DNA of 38,028 nucleotides from an uncultured Clostridia bacterium. Lineage in GTDB: Bacteria > Bacillota > Clostridia > Oscillospirales > Oscillospiraceae. Position 1 is the first letter of the stretch. Each line of letters begins with the position of its first letter. The notes beneath the pieces are model-generated. The model did not search any database, was not told the DNA's origin, and worked only from the letters and a program-made list of their open reading frames with translations. The stretch lies in NCBI GenBank assembly GCA_937890525.1, contig CALADI010000044.1, positions 1-38,028 of the forward strand. The letters run 5' to 3'. The translations under genes and the position numbers were made by a program. Below, piece by piece: positions 22,082 to 30,138 of the stretch.

Positions 22082-24244
22082 TCAGATCTCGTACCACTTG
22101 ATCTCGTTGGCGGCGAGATCCAAGGGGAAGGAACCGGTATCGGTGAACACGGTGGTATGCTGAGGCTCGTAGGTGTTGTTGACCACGCAGTATTTGCCGT
22201 TCTTGACAAAGGCGTGGACTTCCACATTGTAGTTGGTGGAGAACCACTTGTTCAGATCTTCCTCGCTGTGGGATGCCCACAGGATCGCACGGTACAGCAC
22301 ACGGCTGTTGGCGAAGGAGTAGGGCAGGCCCGAGATATAGACGCTGCGGCCGTCGCCGAACTCGTTGACTGCCATCTGGACTTCCTTATCCTTCTGGCAC
22401 AGGATCTGGGCATCGGGCAGGGCGTAGATGCTCTTCTTGCCCTCGCCGAAGTCAACACCATGAGCGGTATCCTCCAGAATGAAGTGACCGCCCTGCTCAG
22501 TCCAGTTGTACTTGTCGTAGTTCAGGGTGAAGCCGGTCTCCTTCTCCACACCCAGCACATTGCTCAGCTGGAGGTAGTGGCCCTGATACTGGTGACCGGT
22601 GGGCTCACCAACGCCGATGAAGCCGCCGCCACGGTGGACAAAGCCGCGGATGGCAGAGGAGATGGTGGGATCTTCCCACTCAGCGCCGCCGGTGTGGGCG
22701 GTGTCGCCGTCACCCACATTGATGATGACATCGATGGAGTCGAGAATAGAGGGATCTTTGCGGATATCATCGAAGGAGATGAACTTCACATCGAAGGGAG
22801 CGCCGGAGAGAGCCTCGATGATACCGGCGTAGGAGTAGTTCTGCTTCTGGTACAGAGCGTGGTGCACCATGTGGCAGCCCCAAGCACGCATCTTGCCCCA
22901 GCAGTTCAGCACAGCCACGGTCTTGACGCAGTAGGGGGTGGTGCCCTTGATGTTGTCGTACAGCTCCCGGAACTCGTTGCACACCGATTCGATGTAGTCG
23001 ATGAAGTCGGGGAACTGGAGCGCCAGCTTCAGATATCCGCCGTAGCCGATGCGGTCGATGGGCTTGCGCAGGATGGCACGCCGGGCGGTGACCCAGTTCT
23101 CCTTGGCTTCCTTCACGGGATCGCCGCCTTCGTGGAAGGTGTCGGGGAAGAAGTAGGGCAGGAACCGGCCCTCGGTGTACTTGACGCCGGGAATGTCGGA
23201 GATCAGGCGCAGGGTGCTGCCGTTGCCCACAGAGCCCACCACGGCGTCCATGCCGATGGACTTCCACTCGTCCATAAAGGGCTCCATGCCGATCCAGTGG
23301 TCGCCCAGGAACATCATGGCTTCCTTGCCCAGCTCGTGGGTGATGTCCACCATCTCCTTGGCCAGCTTTGCCACCTCGCGGCGCTGGAAGGCCTGGAAAT
23401 CCTTGAACTCCTTGGAGGGCACCCGGTACTGGTTGTTGTAGTAGCCCTGATCCACGATGAACTCGGGACGGAACTTGTAGCCAACTTCCTGCTCGAACTG
23501 CTCCAGAATGTAGGGAGATACGGAAGCGGAGTAGCCGTACCAGTCCACGAACTTCTCCCGCTTCAGCTCGTCGAACATCAGGGTGAACTGGTGGAAGAAG
23601 GTGGTGTAGCGGATCACATTGACATAGGGATGCTCGGCGATGAACTTGCGCAGCCGCTCCATGGTGTACTTGTGGGTCTTGGGCTGGCGCACATCAAAGG
23701 TGATCTGATGCTCGAAGTTCTGCCAGTTGTTGGTGACAGCGTTGTACATATGCACCGGATCCCAGATCAGATAGGCGAGGAATGCCACGGTGTACTCGTG
23801 GAAGGGCTGAGCCTTATCCACCACCACACAGCCGGTGGTTTCGTCATAGTGCCAGTCGTCGGTGCTGACCACCTGAGCGCAGGTGCGGTCCATGACCTCC
23901 CACCAGCGCTTGATGTCGTCCCGGGTGTTGACCTCCATCAGTTCCGGGGAGATGCCCTCCATCAGCTTGATGGAGAGGGTGCTGCCGGTGGCAGTACGGA
24001 AGCCCGTCATGATATAGCACTGCTGGACCTCATCGGGGTTGGCCTTGGCCCAAGCGTTGTCCTTACGGGTGGTGTAGTAGGTGGAGTAGATCTTGGCATC
24101 CTGGTTTTGCAGCTCGGCGGGGAAGTCGGTGCCGTCGCAGTCACGGATGGCATCTGCGCCCCAGCGCTTCATGATTTCCAGAGTCTCGGGAACCACATCC
24201 AGATCGGTAGGGATGGTGACCCGGCCATAATTCTTGTTCTGCAT
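22082..24244 (-). CDS. lnpA: 1,3-beta-galactosyl-N-acetylhexosamine phosphorylase (GH112)
   Basis: 720 aa. It phosphorolyses lacto-N-biose (Gal-b1,3-GlcNAc) or galacto-N-biose (Gal-b1,3-GalNAc) to galactose 1-phosphate and the free N-acetylhexosamine in the cytoplasm. It is similar along its whole length to bifidobacterial LnpA: RWGADAIRDCDGTDFP, EYTVAFLAYLIWDPVHMYN, EAMMFLGDHWIGMEP with the general-acid Asp at 315 (D313 in the bifidobacterial enzyme), PGVKYTEGRFLPYFFPDTF and GRSVYISGLPYSFANSRVL. The N-terminal TIM barrel, a middle Rossmann-like domain and C-terminal beta domains are all present. AAGGAG lies 9 bp upstream. It ends an operon with a dedicated importer. Preference for mucin-type or milk-type disaccharide cannot be told from sequence. 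Confidence 0.95.
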   Translation of the reverse strand: MQNKNYGRVTIPTDLDVVPETLEIMKRWGADAIRDCDGTDFPAELQNQDAKIYSTYYTTRKDNAWAKANPDEVQQCYIMTGFRTATGSTLSIKLMEGISPELMEVNTRDDIKRWWEVMDRTCAQVVSTDDWHYDETTGCVVVDKAQPFHEYTVAFLAYLIWDPVHMYNAVTNNWQNFEHQITFDVRQPKTHKYTMERLRKFIAEHPYVNVIRYTTFFHQFTLMFDELKREKFVDWYGYSASVSPYILEQFEQEVGYKFRPEFIVDQGYYNNQYRVPSKEFKDFQAFQRREVAKLAKEMVDITHELGKEAMMFLGDHWIGMEPFMDEWKSIGMDAVVGSVGNGSTLRLISDIPGVKYTEGRFLPYFFPDTFHEGGDPVKEAKENWVTARRAILRKPIDRIGYGGYLKLALQFPDFIDYIESVCNEFRELYDNIKGTTPYCVKTVAVLNCWGKMRAWGCHMVHHALYQKQNYSYAGIIEALSGAPFDVKFISFDDIRKDPSILDSIDVIINVGDGDTAHTGGAEWEDPTISSAIRGFVHRGGGFIGVGEPTGHQYQGHYLQLSNVLGVEKETGFTLNYDKYNWTEQGGHFILEDTAHGVDFGEGKKSIYALPDAQILCQKDKEVQMAVNEFGDGRSVYISGLPYSFANSRVLYRAILWASHSEEDLNKWFSTNYNVEVHAFVKNGKYCVVNNTYEPQHTTVFTDTGSFPLDLAANEIKWYEI

Positions 24245-24268
24245 AGTATTCTCCTTGAAAAGATGAGA

Positions 24269-24457
24269 TTATTGGAAGGGTTTGTTGTACAGGTACAGGG
24301 CGAGGATCAGGGAGGCTACGCCGCCCAGCATCAAGCCCAGCCCCTTGAGCTGACCGGTCATCTTCCAGCCGACGAAAACCAGAACCAGACCCAGCAGGAA
24401 TGCCAGCGAGATCAGACTGATCCGCAGGGCGGGATGATCTTTCAAAAACTGTTGCAT
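24269..24457 (-). CDS. 62-aa two-span membrane protein (DUF6903-like)
   Basis: 62 aa, starting MQQFLKDHPALRIS, with two hydrophobic segments (about 14-31 and 37-57) joined by a short GQLKG turn, so a helical hairpin in the membrane. It lies 9 bp after the MalG-type permease gene and 24 bp before lnpA, inside the operon, with AAGGTG as ribosome site. I associate such proteins with DUF6903, from memory. It may be a small subunit or stabiliser of the transporter (inference). Confidence 0.72.
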   Translation of the reverse strand: MQQFLKDHPALRISLISLAFLLGLVLVFVGWKMTGQLKGLGLMLGGVASLILALYLYNKPFQ

Positions 24458-24466
24458 GATTTCACC

Positions 24467-25357
24467 TTAACCTTTCAGACCGCCGACGGTCATGCCCTTG
24501 GTCAGATTCTTCTGGACGCAGATGTAAAGGATCAGGGTGGGCAGCATGACCAGCACCAGACCGGCGTACATGGGTCCGTAGTTGGCGGCGGACTGCTGCG
24601 CCTGCATCAGATTCAGCAGACCCACAGGCAGCGTCTTGGCGGCTTTGGCGGAGTTCATCAAGGTCATGGAGATGATGTACTCGTTCCAGAAGGACAGGAA
24701 GTTGAACAGGATCACCGTGACGATGGAGGGCTTCGCCATGGGGAAAATGACCTGGATCATGGTCTTGTTGTACCCGGCGCCGTCGATATAGGCGGCCTCC
24801 TCGAAATCGTGGGGCAGGGTTGCAAAGTAGCCGCTGAGCAGATAGATGGTAAAGGGCAGCGCCGTGGCGGCGTAGACCAGTGCCAGCACCGTCAGATTGT
24901 TCTGGAGGAAGGTCGCTCCCAGCACTTTCTTCAGCCACACATCCCCGTCACGCAGCATCAGGAAGATGGGCACAACGATGTAGTTCACATTGATGAACAG
25001 GCCGGCCATGAAGGCGGTGTTCAGGAACTTGGAGCCCCGGAACTGGAAGCGGGACAGGCAGTAGGACGCGGGCAGCGCCACCACCAGCAAAATGGCCAGC
25101 GCCAGCACCGTGACATACACGGAGTTGAGCATGTACTCGCCCATCTTTGCCGTGGTCCATGCTTCCACAAAGTTCTGCCAATGGACAGAGGCAGGCAGGG
25201 TCCAGGGGTTGCCGTAGAACTCCACATTTTCCTTGATGGATGCCATGAACACCCATGCCACGGGCACCAGAATGGACACCGCCAGCAAAATCAGCACGAA
25301 GTAGATGAAAAACTTATACAGCTTATCTCCGGAGGAAGAAGTTTTGAATTGATTCAT
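24467..25357 (-). CDS. Sugar ABC transporter permease, MalG type
   Basis: 296 aa, with about six membrane segments. The EAA coupling loop reads EAAYIDGAGYNKTMIQVIFPMAKP and would contact the ATPase. The N-terminus has a first span (FFIYFVLILLAVSILVPVAWVFMAS) followed by an extracellular loop. It is preceded by AAGGAGGG and lies 12 bp after the MalF-type gene. Linkage to the GH112 phosphorylase makes lacto-N-biose or galacto-N-biose the likely cargo. No ATPase gene is in the operon, so a shared MsmK-like ATPase encoded elsewhere is expected. Confidence 0.93.
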   Translation of the reverse strand: MNQFKTSSSGDKLYKFFIYFVLILLAVSILVPVAWVFMASIKENVEFYGNPWTLPASVHWQNFVEAWTTAKMGEYMLNSVYVTVLALAILLVVALPASYCLSRFQFRGSKFLNTAFMAGLFINVNYIVVPIFLMLRDGDVWLKKVLGATFLQNNLTVLALVYAATALPFTIYLLSGYFATLPHDFEEAAYIDGAGYNKTMIQVIFPMAKPSIVTVILFNFLSFWNEYIISMTLMNSAKAAKTLPVGLLNLMQAQQSAANYGPMYAGLVLVMLPTLILYICVQKNLTKGMTVGGLKG

Positions 25358-25369
25358 GTTGCACCCTCC

Positions 25370-26254
25370 TTAGAATTCCAGAACTTCCCGCTTGGTGGCC
25401 TTGTTCACCAGTGCGGACAGGGCGAAGGAGAACAGGAAGATCACCACGCCGATGGCCATGGAGTAGCCGTACAGACCGGCATCCTTCTGACCGTACATAT
25501 AGCCCAGCGCCACTTCCGAAGCGCCGTTGGGGCCGCCTGCGGTCATCGCCTTGACGAACAGGAACGCCATGTTGATGGTGGAGATGATGAAGAAGGTCAG
25601 CGTGGTGCGGATGTTGGTCCAGATCAGGGGAAGGGTGATCTGGAAGAACTGGGTCACACGGCCTGCACCGTCCAGCCCGGCGCTCTCGTACAGGCTCTGG
25701 GGGACGCTGGACATGGACGCCATGTACATGACCATGTAGTAGCCGATGGCCTGCCAGACCATGGCGATGATGATACTGACCATGACCAGCTTCTCGCCCT
25801 TCCACAATATGGGATCGGTCATGTTGGTGAAGAAGCCGATGATGCTGTTGAGCATACCGTTCTCGGGCTTGTAGATGGCAGAGAAAATACCGGAAATAAC
25901 AACAATGGACAGGATGTTGGGGATGTAGAACACCACCCGGAAGAAACTCTGTCCCTTGATCTTTTCACGAGTCAGAATGGCGGCGAACAGCACCGCAAAG
26001 CCGAAGGTGATGACGGTGACCACCACCACCAGCAAAATGGTATTCTGCATGGAACGGATGAACTGGGCATCCTTCAGCAGCAGGGCAAAGTTGTTCAGCC
26101 CCACGAAGGTCTCCTCGGGGGAGTAGGCGCCCCTCTGGAACAGGGACATACGGAAAACATTAAATGTAGGCAGAATCATGAACACGGTGAACAGGATCAC
26201 CGCGGGAGCGACGCATAGCGTGATAAAACCGCCGCGCCCCATGCTCTTTTTCAT
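25370..26254 (-). CDS. Sugar ABC transporter permease, MalF type
   Basis: 294 aa, about six membrane segments, starting with a basic MKKSMGRGGF and a first span (ITLCVAPAVILFTVFMILPTFNVF). The coupling loop is ESAGLDGAGRVTQFFQITLPLIW. It pairs with the MalG-type subunit. It follows the binding-protein gene after a 158-bp gap holding two strong hairpins, so expression is probably lower than that of the binding protein. AAAGGAG lies 11 bp upstream of the ATG. Confidence 0.93.
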   Translation of the reverse strand: MKKSMGRGGFITLCVAPAVILFTVFMILPTFNVFRMSLFQRGAYSPEETFVGLNNFALLLKDAQFIRSMQNTILLVVVVTVITFGFAVLFAAILTREKIKGQSFFRVVFYIPNILSIVVISGIFSAIYKPENGMLNSIIGFFTNMTDPILWKGEKLVMVSIIIAMVWQAIGYYMVMYMASMSSVPQSLYESAGLDGAGRVTQFFQITLPLIWTNIRTTLTFFIISTINMAFLFVKAMTAGGPNGASEVALGYMYGQKDAGLYGYSMAIGVVIFLFSFALSALVNKATKREVLEF

Positions 26255-26302
26255 ATCAATGTCGCTCCTTTCTCAAATTAGAGTTCTAAGTTTCAGAAGA
26301 AA

Positions 26303-26345
26303 AGGGATCTGACGGTCGGATTTTTAACATGCCGATCAGATCCCT
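26303..26345 (-). terminator. Intra-operon hairpin with T-rich tail (attenuator)
   Basis: AGGGATCTGA (26303-26312) pairs with TCAGATCCCT (26336-26345), with extra inner pairing TCGG/CCGA. On the minus strand the tail is TTTTCTTCTG, so partial termination before the permease genes is likely. Confidence 0.6.
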
Positions 26346-26354
26346 ATCGTGCTA

Positions 26355-26400
26355 TCCCGGAAATTCCGGCAGCGCCGGAGGGCAGCTGCCGGAATCGGGA
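26355..26400 (-). other. Stable hairpin directly after the binding-protein gene
   Basis: ATTCCGGCAGC (26363-26373) pairs with GCTGCCGGAAT (26385-26395), with an outer TCCCG/CGGGA extension. It starts 12 bp after the stop codon and lacks a T-tract, so it may protect the upstream mRNA from 3' exonucleases. Confidence 0.6.
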
Positions 26401-26412
26401 AGCGATATCTTA

Positions 26413-27798
26413 TTACTTCAGGTTCTCACGCATCTGGTCGTTGACGGACTTGATGTTCTCGCGCCACTGATCAGCAGTCAGCTCACCGGAAACCAGAGAG
26501 TTGATGGGATCGAAGAACACGGTGGCGACCTCAACACCGGGGATGGCGTTGAAAGCAGCGAAGTTGCCCATAGCGGACTTAGCACCGTTGTCGTAGATGG
26601 AGTAGAACATCTTGTTGTCGCCTTCCAGCTTGTCGGCAACACCCAGCACAGGCTGGATAGCGGGAGCGGGCTCGCCCTTCTCGTTCTTGGCGTTGGCGAA
26701 GATCTCGCAAGCGGTGTCGGAGTACAGGAATGCGATGAACTGCTTGGCAGCGTCGATGTTCTCAGCACCGGCGGGGATCCAAGCCTGCTCGAACCAGCAG
26801 TAGGAGTAGCCGTCGCCGCCATCCTTGGCTGCGGGCAGAGCGGTCATGCCCCACTTGAAGCCGTCAGCACGGGGAGCCTGAGCCATCTCGCCGATGACCC
26901 AAGTGCCGTTGGGCATGAACAGAGCCTTGTTGTCCAGAACCAGCTGCTGGTTCTGAGTGAAGTCCTGATTGTTGGCCTGAGCGGGGGTGATGGGGTTGGT
27001 GTAGGTAGCCAGCTTGCCCAGGATCTCGAAGCAGGTCTTAGCCTCTTCGGTGTCCCAAACGCCCTCGGCATAGTGGGTGGCGTTGTCGAAGAACTCGGGG
27101 CCGCCCACGGAGTACATCAGAGCGTACAGGAAAGCGTCGAAGTAGCCGGCGGTGGGGTAGGTGAACAGGGAGATGCCCTCAGCCTTGGCCTTCTCGCCCA
27201 GCTCCCACATCTCGTCCCAAGTGGTGGGAACGGTCCAGCCCTTTTCCTCAAACAGGCCGGCGTTGTAGAACAGGCCGCAGGGGCTGTAGAACATGGGGGC
27301 CAGGTAGGTCTTGCCGTCGCCGTAGGGGTTGGTCAGAGAGGTCTCGGTGAAACCGGGCAGCAGCTTCTCGGAAACCAGCTTGTCCTCACCGGGAACGGTC
27401 ATGGACAGCACATCGGTGATGTCAGCGATGTTGTTGTCCTTGATGAACTGCTCGGTCAGACCGGCGGGACGGCCGGTGGCCAGATGGATCACATCGGGGA
27501 ACTCGCCGCCCTGCATAGCAGGTCCGATGACATCCTCCAGAGCCTTGTCGGTGGTCAGCTCCACCTTGATGCCGGTCTGCTCCTCGAAAGCCTTGGCCAC
27601 ATCGGCCCAGCACTGGGTGCCGTAGGCAGTCTCGATGGCAGCGACCTTGATGGTCACATCCTGAGCGACAGTGGGCTCAGCAGCGCCGGTGGTCTCGCCG
27701 GCGGGAGCCGTGGTCTCGGTGTTGCCGGTGCTGCCGCAGCCGGCCAGCAGAGCCAGCAGCATGGCAGCCGCCAGGGTCAGACTGATAAGTCTTTTCAT
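26413..27798 (-). CDS. Sugar-binding lipoprotein of the lacto-N-biose ABC importer
   Basis: 461 aa from MKRLISLTLA; TTTGGAGGT sits 6 bp upstream, whereas the longer open frame upstream lacks any signal. The signal peptide ends at LAGC with lipidated C21, followed by a Thr/Gly/Ala-rich linker (STGNTETTAPAGETTG). The mature protein is a family 1 extracellular solute-binding protein (VTIKVAAIETAYG, FEEQTGIKVELTT, FPDVIHLATGRPA). It is the first gene of the operon and probably the most expressed. Cargo is inferred from the linked GH112 phosphorylase, as in the bifidobacterial GNB/LNB-binding protein. Confidence 0.92.
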   Translation of the reverse strand: MKRLISLTLAAAMLLALLAGCGSTGNTETTAPAGETTGAAEPTVAQDVTIKVAAIETAYGTQCWADVAKAFEEQTGIKVELTTDKALEDVIGPAMQGGEFPDVIHLATGRPAGLTEQFIKDNNIADITDVLSMTVPGEDKLVSEKLLPGFTETSLTNPYGDGKTYLAPMFYSPCGLFYNAGLFEEKGWTVPTTWDEMWELGEKAKAEGISLFTYPTAGYFDAFLYALMYSVGGPEFFDNATHYAEGVWDTEEAKTCFEILGKLATYTNPITPAQANNQDFTQNQQLVLDNKALFMPNGTWVIGEMAQAPRADGFKWGMTALPAAKDGGDGYSYCWFEQAWIPAGAENIDAAKQFIAFLYSDTACEIFANAKNEKGEPAPAIQPVLGVADKLEGDNKMFYSIYDNGAKSAMGNFAAFNAIPGVEVATVFFDPINSLVSGELTADQWRENIKSVNDQMRENLK

Positions 27799-27881
27799 TT
27801 TATTACCTCCAAATAATATTGCATTCAAGGGGCGTGCGCCCCATGTTGCCGAATGGAATGCCCCGGACAGGGGGGGAGAAA

Positions 27882-27900
27882 ATTGTGCAATAAGCACAAT
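27882..27900. promoter_or_regulatory. Inverted repeat in the lacto-N-biose operon leader
   Basis: ATTGTGC (27882-27888), AATAA, GCACAAT (27894-27900): perfect 7-bp arms. It lies between the binding-protein gene and its divergent AraC-type regulator. It may be an operator or a small RNA hairpin. Confidence 0.45.
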
Positions 27901-27949
27901 GCGGGGGCGGGACGCTGCGGAGTTTATCAGCAACTCGCCCTGTGACCTT

Positions 27950-27978
27950 AGTATACAGCAACCCTTGGGGAAAAACTT
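27950..27978 (-). promoter_or_regulatory. Possible promoter of the lacto-N-biose operon
   Basis: Minus strand TATACT (27950-27955) is a good -10 box; the -35 position (27973-27978, AAGTTT) is poor. This pattern suits an activator-dependent promoter. It implies a leader of about 145 nt. The rest of the 390-bp gap up to the AraC gene holds no gene that I can see. Confidence 0.4.
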
Positions 27979-28119
27979 TCATAAAAGTAACGCAAATCCG
28001 ATAATTTTATACCATTAGGCACTATTCTTTCAAATGCAACGGCAAGAATGTACGCAAGGGCGGAAAACGGGGCCGTGAATTTTGTGCAAGGTGCATACGC
28101 TCCGGGGCGGCGTAGATGC

Positions 28120-28148
28120 TTGCATTCCCCGGGTTTCTTTAGTATGAT
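28120..28148 (+). promoter_or_regulatory. Promoter of the first AraC-type regulator
   Basis: TTGCAT (28120-28125), 17 bp, TATGAT (28143-28148), about 35 bp before the start codon. Confidence 0.55.
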
Positions 28149-28188
28149 ACCATTAGAAGGATCAAAGAGCAAAGGAGACGCCATTTCT

Positions 28189-29052
28189 ATGAGAACAGAA
28201 GACGATCTGCCCCGTAATCCTCCGTCGGCGATCCCGGTGGATAATCTCGTATTTCAGCAGCTTCCGCCCGGCTATCACTTCAGGACGCACCTGCATCATA
28301 CGGCGGAGCTGTTTGTCTGCACCGCCGGTCAGGTGGTGGTGACGATCCTTGGCAGCGACATTCTGGTGACGGAAGGGGAGTTCTTCCTCTACTTCCCGGA
28401 CATCCCCCATTCCATCACCGTCACCGGCACCCAGACATTCTGTGCCATCCAGATGCACTTTCACAGCCGCCCCTTCATCGAAGAAGCGGATCCGTCCATG
28501 GAGGGGGGATCCGCCTTTGCCGTGGAGCTGCTGCTGCGCCGGCGCAAGTATCTGCGGGGCGTGGCCACAGAGCAGCTGGTGGCGTGTATGAAAGGGGTGC
28601 ATCAGGAACTGTGGAACCGGCAGCCGGATGCCCGTGGGATGATTGGGTTGTATTTAGCGCAGCTTGGGGTGCTGCTGTCCCGGGAGTTGGCGGAAGCCAG
28701 TTCCTCCGGCACCATCCATCAGAACCGCTATCTCCTCGGCGCATCCCGATTCATCAGCGAGAATTATATGAAGAAACTGTCGGTGCAGGATGTGGCGGAC
28801 GCTGTGGGCATTTCTCCCCGGTATCTGACCAAGCTGTTCCATGAGAATTTCGATCTGGGCGTGTCGGCTTACATCACCCAGGTGCGGGTGAGCAAGGCCA
28901 TCGACTTCATGTATTCCAATCCCGGCTATCCCCTGACCAAGCTGGCGCTGGATATGGGGTTCAGTTCCCAGCAGCATTTCTCCAAGGTGTTCAAGGAGAA
29001 GATGACCGTATCCCCCAAGCGCTATTTCTCCCTCCAGCGGGACAATATTTGA
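28189..29052 (+). CDS. AraC-family regulator, likely of the lacto-N-biose operon
   Basis: 287 aa from MRTEDDLPRN (AAAGGAG upstream; the longer frame covers the promoter). The N-terminal half is a cupin sensor domain (PGYHFRTHLHHTAELF, GEFFLYFPDIPHSI). The C-terminal 100 residues hold two helix-turn-helix motifs: KLSVQDVADAVGISPRYLTKLFHENF, and YPLTKLALDMGFSSQQHFSKVFKEKMTVSPKRY. It is divergent from the lacto-N-biose importer/phosphorylase operon, the usual arrangement for an AraC-type activator of that operon. The effector, perhaps the disaccharide or a product, is unknown. Confidence 0.9.
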   Translation: MRTEDDLPRNPPSAIPVDNLVFQQLPPGYHFRTHLHHTAELFVCTAGQVVVTILGSDILVTEGEFFLYFPDIPHSITVTGTQTFCAIQMHFHSRPFIEEADPSMEGGSAFAVELLLRRRKYLRGVATEQLVACMKGVHQELWNRQPDARGMIGLYLAQLGVLLSRELAEASSSGTIHQNRYLLGASRFISENYMKKLSVQDVADAVGISPRYLTKLFHENFDLGVSAYITQVRVSKAIDFMYSNPGYPLTKLALDMGFSSQQHFSKVFKEKMTVSPKRYFSLQRDNI

Positions 29053-29063
29053 ATCCATGCGGG

Positions 29064-29113
29064 CAAGGCTCCGCTCCCCGGCTGCCAAAAGGCGGTGGGG
29101 GAGCGGAGCCTTG
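29064..29113. terminator. Bidirectional terminator between convergent AraC genes
   Basis: CAAGGCTCCGCTCCCC (29064-29079) and GGGGAGCGGAGCCTTG (29098-29113) form a perfect 16-bp stem around an 18-nt loop. T-rich sequence follows on the plus strand. Confidence 0.8.
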
Positions 29114-29115
29114 TG

Positions 29116-29943
29116 TTATTCTTTGGGACGGTCGGCGGGGGGGTAGACCATGTGGTAATACTCCTTGGGGGTCAGACCGTATTCCTGCTTGAAGGCCCGG
29201 AAGAAGTGGTTGTAGCCCCCGAACCCGCCCATGCGGTAGACCTCGGTGATGGAGTAGCCCTGCTCGATATAGGTGCGGCACAGATCCAGCCGGGCCTTGA
29301 TGATGTACTGGTGGATGGTCAGCCCGCACCGGCGCTTGAACAGCCGGATCAGATGGTTGCGGCTGACGAAGAACTCCCGCTCCAGCTGCTCCAAGGTCAG
29401 ATCCTCGGTGAGGTGGGAGTGGATATAGCGGAACACCTCGTCAATGGCCAGATGCCCGGAGCGCTGGACGCCGTACAGATCCGACATGACGCAGGTGCGC
29501 AGCACCAGCGCCAGAAACATCTTCACCGAGCTTTCTTCCAGCAGGTCGGCGGCGTAGCGGTGGGATTCTTGGGGCAGGGAAGCCATCTGGGAGCCAAGGC
29601 TCTTGACAAGGGTGAGGATCTGGCTCTGCCCCCGGATGCGAACCACTGGCTCCGGGTTGATGTCGAAACTGGCGGGGATGTCAGTGGCGGGGGTGGAGCA
29701 TTCCTGTGCCAGCTTCACCGACAGCTCCACCCACAGAGCGCTCAGGGGGAATTTGCCCCCGGTGTACTCCAGGGTGAGGGCCTGCTTGGGCTTGCAGATC
29801 AGCATATCGTTGACGCCTACGCTCCAGCGGTTGCTGACCCGTGCCACGCCCCGCAGCACCAGAAGGATGCCGTAACTGGCGCCGGTGGCGATGCGCTGCT
29901 GCCCCGGGGCGTCAAATTGGATGGCTTCTGCGGAATACTGCAT
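29116..29943 (-). CDS. AraC-family regulator beside the GPH symporter operon
   Basis: 275 aa from MQYSAEAIQF; AAAGGAG lies 11 bp upstream, while an earlier in-frame ATG (29965-29967) lacks one. An AraC-type ligand-binding domain (ILLVLRGVARVSNRWSVGVNDMLI) is followed by two helix-turn-helix motifs: LTLEQLEREFFVSRNHLIRLFKRRCG and YSITEVYRMGGFGGYNHFFRAFKQEYGLTPKEYY. It is divergent from the GPH symporter gene, whose promoter has a strong -10 but a weak -35, so it is a candidate activator of that unit. Confidence 0.9.
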   Translation of the reverse strand: MQYSAEAIQFDAPGQQRIATGASYGILLVLRGVARVSNRWSVGVNDMLICKPKQALTLEYTGGKFPLSALWVELSVKLAQECSTPATDIPASFDINPEPVVRIRGQSQILTLVKSLGSQMASLPQESHRYAADLLEESSVKMFLALVLRTCVMSDLYGVQRSGHLAIDEVFRYIHSHLTEDLTLEQLEREFFVSRNHLIRLFKRRCGLTIHQYIIKARLDLCRTYIEQGYSITEVYRMGGFGGYNHFFRAFKQEYGLTPKEYYHMVYPPADRPKE

Positions 29944-30014
29944 GGTAGATTCTGCTCCTTTCGTCAATATGCTTAAAAATCCGACACGAATTTGTGCAAA
30001 ACTATCATACTTCT

Positions 30015-30043
30015 ATCTTATATCAATTTTCGATAATTTTCAA
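30015..30043 (-). promoter_or_regulatory. Promoter of the second AraC-type regulator
   Basis: Minus strand TTGAAA (30038-30043), 17 bp, TAAGAT (30015-30020). The spacer carries a TATC...GATA inverted repeat. A TTGTGCAA motif lies in the leader (29992-29999). Confidence 0.55.
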
Positions 30044-30077
30044 GACATTTTTGCATATGATTTTCCACGAGATGAAA

Positions 30078-30083
30078 TATAAT
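30078..30083 (+). promoter_or_regulatory. -10 box of the GPH symporter operon
   Basis: A perfect TATAAT, with no acceptable -35 at 16-18 bp upstream (a TTGCAT lies too far away at 30051). This suggests activation by the divergent AraC-type protein. Confidence 0.45.
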
Positions 30084-30138
30084 AAATATGAACAAAATGT
30101 GTGGAAAACACAGAAAAAATATGAGGAGGCATTTTCAA

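Noticed and set aside
22157..26218. Very long plus-strand open frame (over 1300 codons) opposite the lacto-N-biose operon.
   Set aside because: It runs antisense through four well-recognised genes, has low-complexity His/Gly/Val-rich translation and no ribosome site. High GC at third codon positions leaves the opposite frame free of stops.
27799..28188. Searched for a small gene between the binding-protein gene and the first AraC gene.
   Set aside because: No frame has both a start and a ribosome site; only promoter-like and palindromic elements were found.
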